A stretch of DNA of 64,000 nt, taken from contig PBQA01000020.1 in assembly GCA_002724925.1 (NCBI GenBank), positions 186,001 to 250,000 of the forward strand. Reading direction: 5' to 3'. The translations under genes and the position numbers were made by a program. Source of the stretch: Oceanospirillaceae bacterium. Lineage in GTDB: Bacteria; Pseudomonadota; Gammaproteobacteria; Pseudomonadales; Oceanobacteraceae. Under the pieces are notes generated by a model. The model was given only the letters and a program-made list of their open reading frames with translations. It was not told the DNA's origin and ran no database searches. Shown here in pieces: positions 9,141 through 18,220 of the stretch (positions within the stretch are counted from its first letter, which is position 1; each line of letters opens with the position of its first letter).

Positions 9141-11225
9141 TTAATAACGGAATTGTTTCAACGTCGTCTGTAATGATGCCGCGAGCTCAGAGAGGCGGTC
9201 AGCTGACGCCCGCGTTTCATCGGCAATAGATAGTGTTTCCGTACCGATCGCATTGATCTGTTCAACACTGCCTGTCGCTTCGCATACCGCCGTATTCTGC
9301 GTCGCCGCGCCAGAAGATATCTGTTCATTCAGCTCAAGAATGGTCTTAACAGCATCAGTGATCTGCCCCAGCGATGAAGCAACCTGCTGGGATTGAGCCA
9401 CACTCTCCTGCACCTGATCCCGACCGTCCGTCATAATATTCATGACCTGAACCGCATCTTTATTCAGCGTATCAAGAATGCCCCCAATCTCTGCGGCTGA
9501 CGCTTGCGTTCTGCCTGCGAGCATCCGTACTTCGTCTGCTACTACCGCAAAACCACGGCCCTGTTCGCCCGCGCGCGCGGCCTCAATCGCAGCATTTAAT
9601 GCAAGCAGGTTGGTCTGTTCAGTGATCTCACTGATGACAGTCAGTACACCAATGACATTTCGGCTGGTTTCGGCGAGGCGCTCCATGGAAGCCACACCGG
9701 ACTCTATCTTTTCAGCGAGTCGCGACACACTTTCCGCCGACATATTCACTTGCCGCTGGCCTTCACTGGCTTGCTCGCAGGCGATCTTGGCTGAATCAAG
9801 CGCATGATTAGCCGACCCCGCAGTATCTGCAAATGAATGAGAAAGTTCTTCCATAACGGTCGCCACTTGCCCGGTTTCGTTCGCCTGACGCTGAATCGCA
9901 TCACGACTCCGCTGAGCAATCGTAGTGGTGCCACTCACAGAACCTCCCAGCTGATCTGCGACTTCACCTACGGCTTTTACCGTTATATGTAAGCGATCTA
10001 TAAAGCGATTAAAGTGAGAGGACAGAACGACAGCTTCTTTAACTCCGGTCACATTAAGGCGGCGGGTAAGATCGCCTTCACCAGAGGCAATATCATTCAG
10101 CGCTCCGGCGACCTGATCCAGTGGTCGCGTAATAAATCGGGTAATCACTAGCGCAAGTACCAGCAGAACAACGAGAACCACAATACTGGTGATCACGCTG
10201 GCTGTCGTGATACCACTGATGCTGCTGTCAGCTGCGAGTAGTTTTTCCTGGGTATCCAGTCTGACTTGTTCAGTGCGCTGTGACGAAAGCTCTGCAACTT
10301 CAGCAATCAATGCCATCATATGAGTACTTAGTGCTTTCAGCTCAGAGCTCATACTGATGTGATTTTCGCGCAGACGACGAAGCGAATCGTCACTCGAAAA
10401 CAGAAGGCTGGATACGGCTTCTTTTTGAGACTTGAGCGCTGCTACTAACTCAGCGAGGGCCTGCGTCCCTTCCGTTGCGACGGTGAGTGAATCTAATGAG
10501 TTATCTATCCGTTTAAACAGCGGCACAGCGACATTTTTTTCAAGACTAATCAGACCAGGCAGATCATTAATGGTCTGCATCTGAAAGGAAACAGACCCAA
10601 GACGAGCAGCACCTTCTGAGAGCTCCACTGATGTCGTAGCCACCGTCTCACCGTTTCCTTGAATAAAGGCAAACAAGTCTCCAGCCATTCCTTCCCAGTC
10701 GCCTTCAAAGGTATCTTCCACGCGACCGAATTGTTTTTTTAGTGCACGCTTCTCGCGCTTTACCATCAACGAACTTTTGCCTTTCAGAGAACCCGAGTCG
10801 CGTTGCATCGCAAAAATCTGTTTCTCAATCTCTGCAACCTTGTCGGCCATCAGGGTTTCATTAGTTAGGAGGGCCCCCTTCGTTTTATGCAGTTGGCTTT
10901 CGGTATCTTTAAGCTCGACGATGAGCTGGCGAAGCTCAGGCCAGGCCACCTCGCCCTCATCCATACCCAGCGCTGCATCCTGCGCCAGGGCGTCGGTCGA
11001 GTCCGCCGTTACGACACTCAGCGCTTGTGCCAGTATCTCTGAGTTCAGCTGCTGCTGGTCAACCAATGCAAGTGACTGCTCAGTTTCATCGGTCATGTTT
11101 TCACCGACCCCTGTCGCCACCTGACCCAACCAGAATGTCATGGCCGATACGATGACAACAGACACCAACGCAATGGCTGACAAGGCAGTCAGCAACTGAC
11201 GAATCGACAGACTCAAACGTGTCAT
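9141..11225 (-). CDS. Methyl-accepting chemotaxis protein
   Basis: The 694-residue transmembrane chemoreceptor has TM1 at about residues 12-33, a large helical periplasmic region (about 34-337), and TM2 at about 338-362. A HAMP domain (about 363-417, [29 protein letters not shown]) and a long cytoplasmic signalling coiled coil follow. The highly conserved hairpin tip is present ([31 protein letters not shown]). The periplasmic part is roughly twice the usual four-helix-bundle size and rich in heptads, so it may be a double helical bundle. The gene is 44 bp downstream of a periplasmic binding-protein gene and probably in the same operon, so that protein may present the ligand. Confidence 0.95.
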   Translation of the reverse strand: MTRLSLSIRQLLTALSAIALVSVVIVSAMTFWLGQVATGVGENMTDETEQSLALVDQQQLNSEILAQALSVVTADSTDALAQDAALGMDEGEVAWPELRQLIVELKDTESQLHKTKGALLTNETLMADKVAEIEKQIFAMQRDSGSLKGKSSLMVKREKRALKKQFGRVEDTFEGDWEGMAGDLFAFIQGNGETVATTSVELSEGAARLGSVSFQMQTINDLPGLISLEKNVAVPLFKRIDNSLDSLTVATEGTQALAELVAALKSQKEAVSSLLFSSDDSLRRLRENHISMSSELKALSTHMMALIAEVAELSSQRTEQVRLDTQEKLLAADSSISGITTASVITSIVVLVVLLVLALVITRFITRPLDQVAGALNDIASGEGDLTRRLNVTGVKEAVVLSSHFNRFIDRLHITVKAVGEVADQLGGSVSGTTTIAQRSRDAIQRQANETGQVATVMEELSHSFADTAGSANHALDSAKIACEQASEGQRQVNMSAESVSRLAEKIESGVASMERLAETSRNVIGVLTVISEITEQTNLLALNAAIEAARAGEQGRGFAVVADEVRMLAGRTQASAAEIGGILDTLNKDAVQVMNIMTDGRDQVQESVAQSQQVASSLGQITDAVKTILELNEQISSGAATQNTAVCEATGSVEQINAIGTETLSIADETRASADRLSELAASLQTTLKQFRY

Positions 11226-11269
11226 AGGTTACCCCGTTCCAAATAAATGAGTGTCACTAGAGCTGAGTA

Positions 11270-12463
11270 TCACTTGAGCTGCGACCACTCCAGCGACTCA
11301 TACTTGCCATTACGGATGATCGTTGGCCACACCTCATGACTCGCCTGGTGCTTATCTTTTGCGAACGACACGGGCACGCCGATGCCGACATCAAGATCAG
11401 ACAACCCTTCAATGCCATCAATCACTGACTCCCGGTCGGTCGCGGCTGCGTTCTTCAGGCCCTCAACGAAAATCTTGGCTGCCAGGTAACCCTCAAGGGA
11501 AACGAAGTCTGGTTCAGCGCCTTCACCATGAGCGGCGAGATCTTTGCGGTATTGGGCAACGCCCGGAAGGTCTGATGCGTAATGCGGGACTACCTGGGTG
11601 ACGATCACGCCTTCGGCATCTCCCCCAAGTGCTTTTAACAGCGGCAGGCTGCCAACAAAGGAAACGTTCGCATAGACGACATCGTCCAGGTCAAGCTTGG
11701 CCTGACGGATAAATTCAGCGCATGGGGCGTAAGCGCCTACCATGATGATGGCTTTCGGCTCGGTATCAGCGTCGAGAATGGTACCCAGCGCGCCTTCCAC
11801 ATTGGTGGTATTGCGGGCATAGCGACCGTGGGCGAGGCTGTCAGTATCATTGAAACCACGGGCTTTCAGGGCTGCTACTGCACCGTTATAGCCAGCATCA
11901 CCGTAGCCGTCGTTCTGGGTAAAAAAGGCAATTTCTTCGGGTTTGATACCCGCACCAAGAAGGCCGTCAACCATCGCGGCGGTTTCTTCTGCATAGCTTG
12001 CGCGATAGTTAATGACGTAGCGATCAGGTGGAGACTTGCGCAGAACCCCAGCGCCGGTATAGGCACCAAAGAGCAGGGTCTTTTTCTCATTCGCGATGGG
12101 AACAGTCACGATGGCTGTGGGAGTGCCGACATTCCCCATCACAGCAACGACGCCTTTTTCATCAATAAGCGTGTTCATATTTGGCGCCGCCCGGTCCGGC
12201 TCGTAGCCATCATCCAGCGCGACTAACTCTACGTTGTGACCGTTCACACCACCCGCGGCATTCACACTCGCAAAGTAGCTTTCAATACCCGTTTTAACGC
12301 CATTTCCCAGCGCCGATGCAGGGCCAGTGAGCGCCGCCGACATACCAACTTTTATAGTTTCTGCGACCGCGAGTGAGGATGTTGCCGCAACGGCAGAAGC
12401 AAACAACATGCGAACAACAATTCTACGCAAGCGGCGTAGGCTTCGTAATGGACGCACTTTCAT
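11270..12463 (-). CDS. Periplasmic ligand-binding protein (amino-acid/urea ABC type, Peripla_BP_6)
   Basis: The 397-residue precursor has an unusually Arg-rich signal region (RSLRRLRRIVVRMLFASA) cleaved near LAVA-ET. The mature protein starts IKVGMSAALTGPASALGNGVKTGIESYF, the hallmark of the LivJ/LivK/UrtA-like type I binding fold. Further family blocks are VELVALDDGYEPDRAAPNMNTLI and VVAVMGNVGTPTAIVTVPIANE. There is no permease or ATPase gene nearby. Instead the next gene is a chemoreceptor. It may therefore serve as a chemosensory co-receptor rather than, or in addition to, a transport component. The ligand cannot be told from sequence. Confidence 0.9.
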   Translation of the reverse strand: MKVRPLRSLRRLRRIVVRMLFASAVAATSSLAVAETIKVGMSAALTGPASALGNGVKTGIESYFASVNAAGGVNGHNVELVALDDGYEPDRAAPNMNTLIDEKGVVAVMGNVGTPTAIVTVPIANEKKTLLFGAYTGAGVLRKSPPDRYVINYRASYAEETAAMVDGLLGAGIKPEEIAFFTQNDGYGDAGYNGAVAALKARGFNDTDSLAHGRYARNTTNVEGALGTILDADTEPKAIIMVGAYAPCAEFIRQAKLDLDDVVYANVSFVGSLPLLKALGGDAEGVIVTQVVPHYASDLPGVAQYRKDLAAHGEGAEPDFVSLEGYLAAKIFVEGLKNAAATDRESVIDGIEGLSDLDVGIGVPVSFAKDKHQASHEVWPTIIRNGKYESLEWSQLK

Positions 12464-12617
12464 AATCTGACTCCAGACGTTTTGATGGGCTATCCATTGA
12501 GTATAGAGAGCAATCCGGAATCATCGCTGCGATCAAGCATTCTTAGCAGGCCAACACGACTTTCCTGTCTTTAATGCCTGATATTCATTGCCGCCCTGCA
12601 AGCAACACTGAACAAAA

Positions 12618-12643
12618 AAGCCCCGGGAGTGACTCCGGGGCTT
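12618..12643 (-). terminator. Rho-independent terminator of rep
   Basis: GC-rich hairpin AAGCCCCGG(G)AGT / ACTCCGGGGCTT with A-run on the plus strand (T-run on minus), 30 bp past the rep stop codon. Confidence 0.85.
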
Positions 12644-12672
12644 CTTCGTTTTGCATCGGGCAAAAGGAACTG

Positions 12673-14697
12673 TCAGAACAGATTCATCAGGCTATCCAGC
12701 GTATCCTGGCCTCGTTTCTTAGACTCTTCCGGGGACGTTTCTGATTTCCCTTCCCACTCAATGTCGTCGGCAGGCAGTTCATCAAGAAAACGGGAATGCG
12801 TGGTGTCCGTTGCCTCTCCGTATTGTCTTCGTTTGCCGGCATAGGTAAGGGTCAGGGTGCGTTTAGCGCGAGTAATCCCTACGTACATCAGGCGGCGCTC
12901 TTCCTCGATCGTATCCGCTTCAATGCTGTTGCGGTGAGGCATCAGCTCTTCTTCCATGCCCATGATGTATACGTGAGGGAACTCCAGGCCCTTCGACGCA
13001 TGCAACGTCATCAGCTGTACCTGATCATTTTCATCTTCTTCGCTCTGTTGCTCGAGCATGTCGCGCAGAATAAGCTTACCCACCGCATCTTCGATGGTAC
13101 ATTCATCGCCCAGCTCATCAGCCTTATCGATCATTTTCTGGATCTGATCAACCAGGAAGTAGACGTTTTTCATGCGCCGCTCAGCCTGATGCGGTGTTCC
13201 GGAATTCTGGTGCAGGTAGCTTTCATAATCGATGTCATCGATCATTTCTTTGATCGCCGCCACCGGATCATCGGTATAGGCATTGCGAGTAATCCGCTCC
13301 AGCCAATGTCCAAAGCGACGCAGGCGATCAAGAGCTTTCGGCATCAGTGCCTGTTCAAGCCCCATTTCGGTCGTCGCCGCGATCATACTGATATTGCGCA
13401 TGGCAGCGTATTCGCTGAGTTTCTCAATCGTACTTGGCCCGATTTCACGTCGAGGAGTATTCACAACGCGCAGAAACGCGGCATCGTCTGTTGGGTTAAT
13501 CAGCAAGCGCAGATACGCCATGATGTCTTTAATTTCATTGCGTCCGAAGAAGGACTGACCTCCGCTCAACTTATACGGCACCTGATACGCCTGGAGCTTC
13601 ATCTCTATCATGCGTGACTGATGATTCCCCCGGTAGAGCACCGCAAAATCACGATAAGTGCCGCCGTAACGGAGGCGGCGCTCGACAATCTCGGTCGCAA
13701 TACGCTCGGACTCGACTTCGTCGTTCTTGCACTTAAGGATTTTAATCGGGTCGCCGTACCCCTGGTCTGACCAGAGTTTCTTCTCAAATTCGTGCGGGTT
13801 GTTATCAATAACGATGTTTGCCGCGTTCAGAATCAGGCCCGTTGAGCGGTAATTCTGCTCCAGCTTGATGAGCTTCAGCGACGGGAAGTCTTTTTTCAGC
13901 AACGACAGGTTTTCTGGCCGTGCACCACGCCAGGCATAGATCGACTGGTCGTCATCCCCTACCACGGTCAGGCCATTCCGGTGCCCTACCAGCAGCTTGA
14001 CCAGCTCATACTGCGACGTATTGGTGTCCTGATACTCATCCACCAGCAAGTAGCGAATCTTTTTCTGCCAACGGGTCAGAACCTCGGGGTTATCTCTGAA
14101 TAAGATAGTGGGCACCATAATCAGATCGTCGAAATCGACCGCGTTATACGCTTTCAGCATGCGCTGATAAACGCTGTACGTCTGGGCCACTAATACTTCC
14201 TGAGGACTGGCGGCTTTGTTGATCGCCTGCTCAGGAGTGATCAGATCATTCTTGAGGTTGGATATTTCGTTCTGAACCATATCCAGCATATCGCCGTCGT
14301 CACCGTGCTCCCGGTGCATCACGTCGCGAAGAATACCTTTGCAGTCATCCTGATCGAGGATAGAAAAACCTGATTTATAACCTGTGGTAGCCAGTTCCTG
14401 ACGGATAATACCCAGCCCGAGGTTATGGAAAGTCGAGACGGTAAGCCCACGAGCACCACCGCGGCCGGTAAGCTGCATTACCCGCTCTTTCATCTCTTTC
14501 GCGGCTTTATTGGTAAAGGTTACCGCCGCAATATGGTGCGATTTGATGCCACAGGCGTCGATCAGATAAGCGATCTTACGGGTGATCACACTGGTCTTGC
14601 CCGAACCCGCACCCGCGAGCACCAGCAAGGGGCCATCAATGTACTTGGCGGCTTCTCGTTGACGGGGATTGAGCTGACTTAAATCGACCACGGACAT
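12673..14697 (-). CDS. rep: ATP-dependent DNA helicase Rep
   Basis: The 674-residue superfamily 1A 3'-5' helicase has Walker A AGAGSGKT at 28-35, motif Ia AAVTFTNKAAKEMKERV, motif II LLVDEYQDTN at about 215-224, and motif III GDDDQSIYAWRGA. Motif IV/QNYRST, motif V LMTLHASKGLEF and motif VI EEERRLMYVGITRAK follow. The length equals that of E. coli Rep (673), and the N-terminus LNPRQREAAKYIDGPLLVLAGAGSGKT is Rep-like rather than UvrD-like. Rep helps replication forks pass protein barriers and interacts with DnaB. It is monocistronic with its own terminator. Confidence 0.95.
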   Translation of the reverse strand: MSVVDLSQLNPRQREAAKYIDGPLLVLAGAGSGKTSVITRKIAYLIDACGIKSHHIAAVTFTNKAAKEMKERVMQLTGRGGARGLTVSTFHNLGLGIIRQELATTGYKSGFSILDQDDCKGILRDVMHREHGDDGDMLDMVQNEISNLKNDLITPEQAINKAASPQEVLVAQTYSVYQRMLKAYNAVDFDDLIMVPTILFRDNPEVLTRWQKKIRYLLVDEYQDTNTSQYELVKLLVGHRNGLTVVGDDDQSIYAWRGARPENLSLLKKDFPSLKLIKLEQNYRSTGLILNAANIVIDNNPHEFEKKLWSDQGYGDPIKILKCKNDEVESERIATEIVERRLRYGGTYRDFAVLYRGNHQSRMIEMKLQAYQVPYKLSGGQSFFGRNEIKDIMAYLRLLINPTDDAAFLRVVNTPRREIGPSTIEKLSEYAAMRNISMIAATTEMGLEQALMPKALDRLRRFGHWLERITRNAYTDDPVAAIKEMIDDIDYESYLHQNSGTPHQAERRMKNVYFLVDQIQKMIDKADELGDECTIEDAVGKLILRDMLEQQSEEDENDQVQLMTLHASKGLEFPHVYIMGMEEELMPHRNSIEADTIEEERRLMYVGITRAKRTLTLTYAGKRRQYGEATDTTHSRFLDELPADDIEWEGKSETSPEESKKRGQDTLDSLMNLF

Positions 14698-14890
14698 ACC
14701 TCTGAAACAGGCCGCTGATTCTACCAGTATTTACCGCAAAGGAGACACCACTGCCGACAAGGGAAGAAACAAAGTCAGGGGTGAAAATAACGTGCCAATC
14801 GAGGCACATTTCCGGCCATTCATTCGCGAAGCCCTGCTCTCTCTTCTATATGTCATAGAGCGGATTAATTTTGGGGTACACCGTTTCAGG

Positions 14891-16513
14891 ATGAGCCAGA
14901 GAATGGACACCGAGCAACCGATGCTGCTGGCGCTGGGCACTGACAGCCCAATGCCTGATTTTCTGACAGACTGGCTGTGTCAGGAGTCAGCGCAGCAGAA
15001 AAACGTGATTCGTACAGGCATGCTGGATGCGTTTATTCCCATCCCGAACGGTCATATGGTCGTGATTACCGTGCCCCATGGTGATCCGGAGCAACGCGAT
15101 CGGGTTCAGGAGGTGACTCTTCAGGTGCCGACGCTACTGATCGGATTCGCAGACGAACGGGCCTTCTACCCTGATGCCTGCGTCTGGATCGACGCAGATC
15201 ACCTCACACCTCACGCACTCAAACACGGATTGACTGAGCTCAGAGCCTGCGTTGCTGGTCAGCTCCGTCCATTACTGGCGCGCCAGAACTGGATGCTGCA
15301 GTGTCGCAGCCTTCTGGAACGCAATTCTGACCTGATGCTGCAGCTCGTGAGCTGTCGCTGGCGGCCTGCTGCCTCCGGCGATAGCGCTGAAATCCGCTTT
15401 GACACCCAGCAATCGTTTGAACATCAACTGCGGGCAAGCGCTCCCGCCGATGCACTAATAGGGAAGCTCCTGGACGATCAGTTTGTGATTGTCAGCCAGA
15501 ATAAAAAGCATCTTTCAGAAAAGTGGGTCCGCTCTCACGATGATGATACAAGCTTTCTGTGGACGGCTTTTTTGAGTACCCCGGTACCACTTCACTCATA
15601 CGATGAACTGGGAGAAGCGTTGCAGCACTGTGTTCGCGAGATTGAGCGCAGCCGCATGATGTGCAGCAGAATCGGGGGGCGCTCGCTGACAGCGGACGAA
15701 TCTGTGGTCGTTAAAGACCTGATACGCGCTCTGCGAAATAAAGAATTTTACCTCGAATTCCAGCCACAATTTGATAGTCACACAGCGACGATTGTTGGCG
15801 CAGAAGCCCTGCTACGCTGGCTACATCCAGAGCTGGGTATGGTGCCGCCTACGGCATTTATACGGGATGCCGAAATGGCCGGCTTGATCCGCACCCTGGG
15901 AAGCTGGGCCCTGCGTGAAACCCTGCGCGTCTGGCATATACTCAACGACCGTGGCATCAATATCCGGATGGCGGTGAATGTTTCTTTTCCCGAGGTAGCT
16001 GACCCTGATTATGCCGACAAGGTTCTTGACCTGTTGGATGAAACCGGTGTCCCCGCTGCCAGCCTCGAACTGGAGCTCACCGAAACCGCGATGATGCTGG
16101 ACGCCAGCGTATCTTTGAATAACCTGAACCGCTTAAAGCTGGCAGGAGTCCGCATTGTTCTAGACGATTTTGGTACTGGCTTCTCGTCGCTTTCTCACCT
16201 CAGCGACCTGCCAATTACCGGCATCAAACTTGACCGGGCATTTGTGACGCCACTGAACCACGACGACGAAAACTCAGCGCAACGGCATATAGTCGCAACC
16301 ATGCTGGATCTTTCTAAACGCCTGAAACTGGAAACAACGGCAGAAGGGATTGAAGACCAGAGCTGCCTTGAAGTGATCCATTCACTGGGCTGTGATCGTG
16401 TGCAGGGCTACTTTTACGCTCAACCTATGTCCGTCGACAAGCTCATTGAACGCGCCTGCGTTCAGGAGTCCGTTCTGGTCGACTACGCATCCGGGCAACA
16501 AAGCCTCTTCTGA
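14891..16513 (+). CDS. EAL-domain cyclic-di-GMP phosphodiesterase
   Basis: The C-terminal half is a complete EAL domain: EALLRW, NVSFPE, ELTETAMM, DDFGTGFSSL, KLDRAF, AEGIED and QGYFYAQPM. All usual metal and catalytic residues are present, so hydrolysis of c-di-GMP to pGpG is expected. The N-terminal ~300 residues match no domain I recognise and carry no transmembrane helix. A conserved-looking DxxxxIPxxNGHMVVITVPHGD segment could be a divergent sensor. The start is uncertain: an in-frame GTG at 14792 gives 573 residues, while the ATG chosen here at 14891 (TTTCAGG just upstream) gives 540 and ATG 14903 gives 536. It is divergent from rep. Confidence 0.88.
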   Translation: MSQRMDTEQPMLLALGTDSPMPDFLTDWLCQESAQQKNVIRTGMLDAFIPIPNGHMVVITVPHGDPEQRDRVQEVTLQVPTLLIGFADERAFYPDACVWIDADHLTPHALKHGLTELRACVAGQLRPLLARQNWMLQCRSLLERNSDLMLQLVSCRWRPAASGDSAEIRFDTQQSFEHQLRASAPADALIGKLLDDQFVIVSQNKKHLSEKWVRSHDDDTSFLWTAFLSTPVPLHSYDELGEALQHCVREIERSRMMCSRIGGRSLTADESVVVKDLIRALRNKEFYLEFQPQFDSHTATIVGAEALLRWLHPELGMVPPTAFIRDAEMAGLIRTLGSWALRETLRVWHILNDRGINIRMAVNVSFPEVADPDYADKVLDLLDETGVPAASLELELTETAMMLDASVSLNNLNRLKLAGVRIVLDDFGTGFSSLSHLSDLPITGIKLDRAFVTPLNHDDENSAQRHIVATMLDLSKRLKLETTAEGIEDQSCLEVIHSLGCDRVQGYFYAQPMSVDKLIERACVQESVLVDYASGQQSLF

Positions 16514-16543
16514 AAACATCGACCAGCCAGACGCAAACAGAAT

Positions 16544-16699
16544 TTACTGTTGAGGCGTGTCTTCCGGTGGCGGCGGCACGTCTTTAGGGCCAAAAAATGC
16601 CTCACCGTCAAAGGGGCTTGGCGTACTCACATGGTAGTACGACATCGCGCCCACAAAGGCGCCGATAACCAACAGAAATATGACCAGCTGCTTATTCAC
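16544..16699 (-). CDS. Small single-span membrane protein, 51 aa
   Basis: A short frame too small for ordinary ORF cut-offs. A GTG start at 16699 is preceded by GGAG with a 6-nt spacer. An in-frame ATG at 16711 has no ribosome binding site and would add 4 residues. The product begins NKQLVIFLLVIGAFVGAMSYYHV, one transmembrane helix, then a Pro-rich acidic tail (DVPPPPEDTPQQ) predicted to face the periplasm or cytosol. It lies between the EAL gene (convergent, 30 bp apart) and the DUF4397 lipoprotein terminator. The function is unknown. Support comes from the SD-start pair and the sensible composition. Confidence 0.6.
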   Translation of the reverse strand: MNKQLVIFLLVIGAFVGAMSYYHVSTPSPFDGEAFFGPKDVPPPPEDTPQQ

Positions 16700-16789
16700 T
16701 GAGATCTCCATAGTTGCTCAGTCTGTAATATCAGTCTGGCACGTCACCGGTGTTTCGCAAGAAGCTTCATTGATACAAAACAGCCAACA

Positions 16790-16814
16790 TAAAAAAACGG
16801 GGCCAAGGCCCCGT
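16790..16814 (-). terminator. Rho-independent terminator of the DUF4397 gene
   Basis: Perfect palindrome AACGGGGCC / GGCCCCGTT with a 2-nt loop, preceded on the plus strand by A7, i.e. a T-run on the minus strand, 20 bp past the stop. Confidence 0.88.
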
Positions 16815-16834
16815 TCATTCTTTCGCTGCAGATA

Positions 16835-18163
16835 TCAATCTGCGCGCTTTTCAGTTGGTAACTTAAGGGCCACAGGGCTCGTCTTACCTATAATGACTAT
16901 TGACTCGACATCTCCCGCAGCAACGGTCTGATTAGTAAGCCCCGGCACAACAGCAGGTCCAGCTTTTCCCGAACCTGAGTTAACGATGCGAATGTCGTAT
17001 GTATCAGGCGCAAGAGTAATGTAATCAGTGTCATCGCCTTGGCTCACTCCAGTGGTTTCGTACGCTTCCTGGCTACTGTCAGCAGACTCATAAATATAAA
17101 CATCCGCTGAATTCACATCAGTGGCGACTGATGCATTGACCAAACGGATATCCGCGGAGTCAGCCTGCGATGCCTCGCGCTGATCAGTCAGGAAGATACG
17201 TATAGCACTGGTAAAATCGTCATTACTGCCACTCGCAACCAGTGTGTAGGATTCCCCTCTCTCAAGCTCAAGCGATGTTGATAACCCAGATGGAGCATCT
17301 GCTAAAGCGGCGTCTGCAGCGGTAATACTGATTGGCAAAGAGCCCGCGGGGAATACAAGATAACCGGAATCTCTGGTGTAACTCATACCTTCTAACGGAG
17401 CATACAACTCACCTTCAACATAGACATCAATATCCTGATTATCAATGGCATGAACAATACGCAGTTCGCTGGTGTTATCACGAACAGCAGTCGCTGAAGG
17501 ACCAGACCACACCAGCAGAGAAACCGGAGAGCGTCCTTTATCGCTATTCACTGCTACAACAATCGCGTCATCCGTAACACCTACTGAGCCTGAATCATAA
17601 ATAACGTCCGAAGATCCATCCGCAGTTACCCGAATCTGATAAGAGCCATCTTCAACACCTTCTATAATTTGATTAGTCAGATAAGAAAGTGCATCCACCT
17701 GAGGCGTCGCGCCGAGATCAGCATCCGGTTCAGAGACGTATACATCAACATCAGTAGATTCGGCGGCTGGCGCAGCGTGCAGCACACGCAGATCAATGTC
17801 TCCGTCGGTGACTACATCGGTTTCATCAAGAACCGTAATATCCAACGCACTGGCCTGATTCACTGCAACCGCCGCGTAGTATGCGTTTGAATTCAGACTC
17901 GCTGCGTATGAAGCGGCGACCGTGTCCGTGCCTGCAAGGCGCAGTTCGATATTCGCATTACCATCGGATAACTTGAGATAACCAGTACCATCCTGAAAAG
18001 CCACGTCACTGAGCTGAAGTTCACCATTGACGTAGACATCGACGGCTTCGGCATCAGGTGATGCATGTAAAATACGTACGTATGCATCGCCATCGTCATC
18101 AGCACCACAGGCAGCGAGACCAGCAATGCTGGCGGCAATCGTCAGTTTTTTGAGCAGGCTCAT
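16835..18163 (-). CDS. DUF4397 repeat lipoprotein
   Basis: The start at 18163 is chosen because GGAG sits 6 nt upstream and the product then begins with a perfect lipoprotein signal, MSLLKKLTIAASIAGLAAC (Cys19). The 442-residue protein contains four related units: YVRILHASPDAEAVDVYVNGE, LRVLHAAPAAESTDVDVYV, LRIVHAIDNQDIDVYVEGE and IRLVNASVATDVNSADVYIYES. This is the DUF4397 signature (bacterial cell-surface beta repeats). The family function is not established; surface or outer-membrane location is likely. It is followed by a strong terminator and lies downstream of comM on the same strand with 57 bp between. Confidence 0.88.
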   Translation of the reverse strand: MSLLKKLTIAASIAGLAACGADDDGDAYVRILHASPDAEAVDVYVNGELQLSDVAFQDGTGYLKLSDGNANIELRLAGTDTVAASYAASLNSNAYYAAVAVNQASALDITVLDETDVVTDGDIDLRVLHAAPAAESTDVDVYVSEPDADLGATPQVDALSYLTNQIIEGVEDGSYQIRVTADGSSDVIYDSGSVGVTDDAIVVAVNSDKGRSPVSLLVWSGPSATAVRDNTSELRIVHAIDNQDIDVYVEGELYAPLEGMSYTRDSGYLVFPAGSLPISITAADAALADAPSGLSTSLELERGESYTLVASGSNDDFTSAIRIFLTDQREASQADSADIRLVNASVATDVNSADVYIYESADSSQEAYETTGVSQGDDTDYITLAPDTYDIRIVNSGSGKAGPAVVPGLTNQTVAAGDVESIVIIGKTSPVALKLPTEKRAD

Positions 18164-18220
18164 AGGTTTCTCCGGATAATTATTATTCTTCAACCTGAGC
18201 ACTATACCAAACAACCTGTG

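Noticed and set aside
12796-13617. 273-codon plus-strand frame inside rep
   Set aside because: Antisense to a clear helicase gene with all motifs; no start signal.
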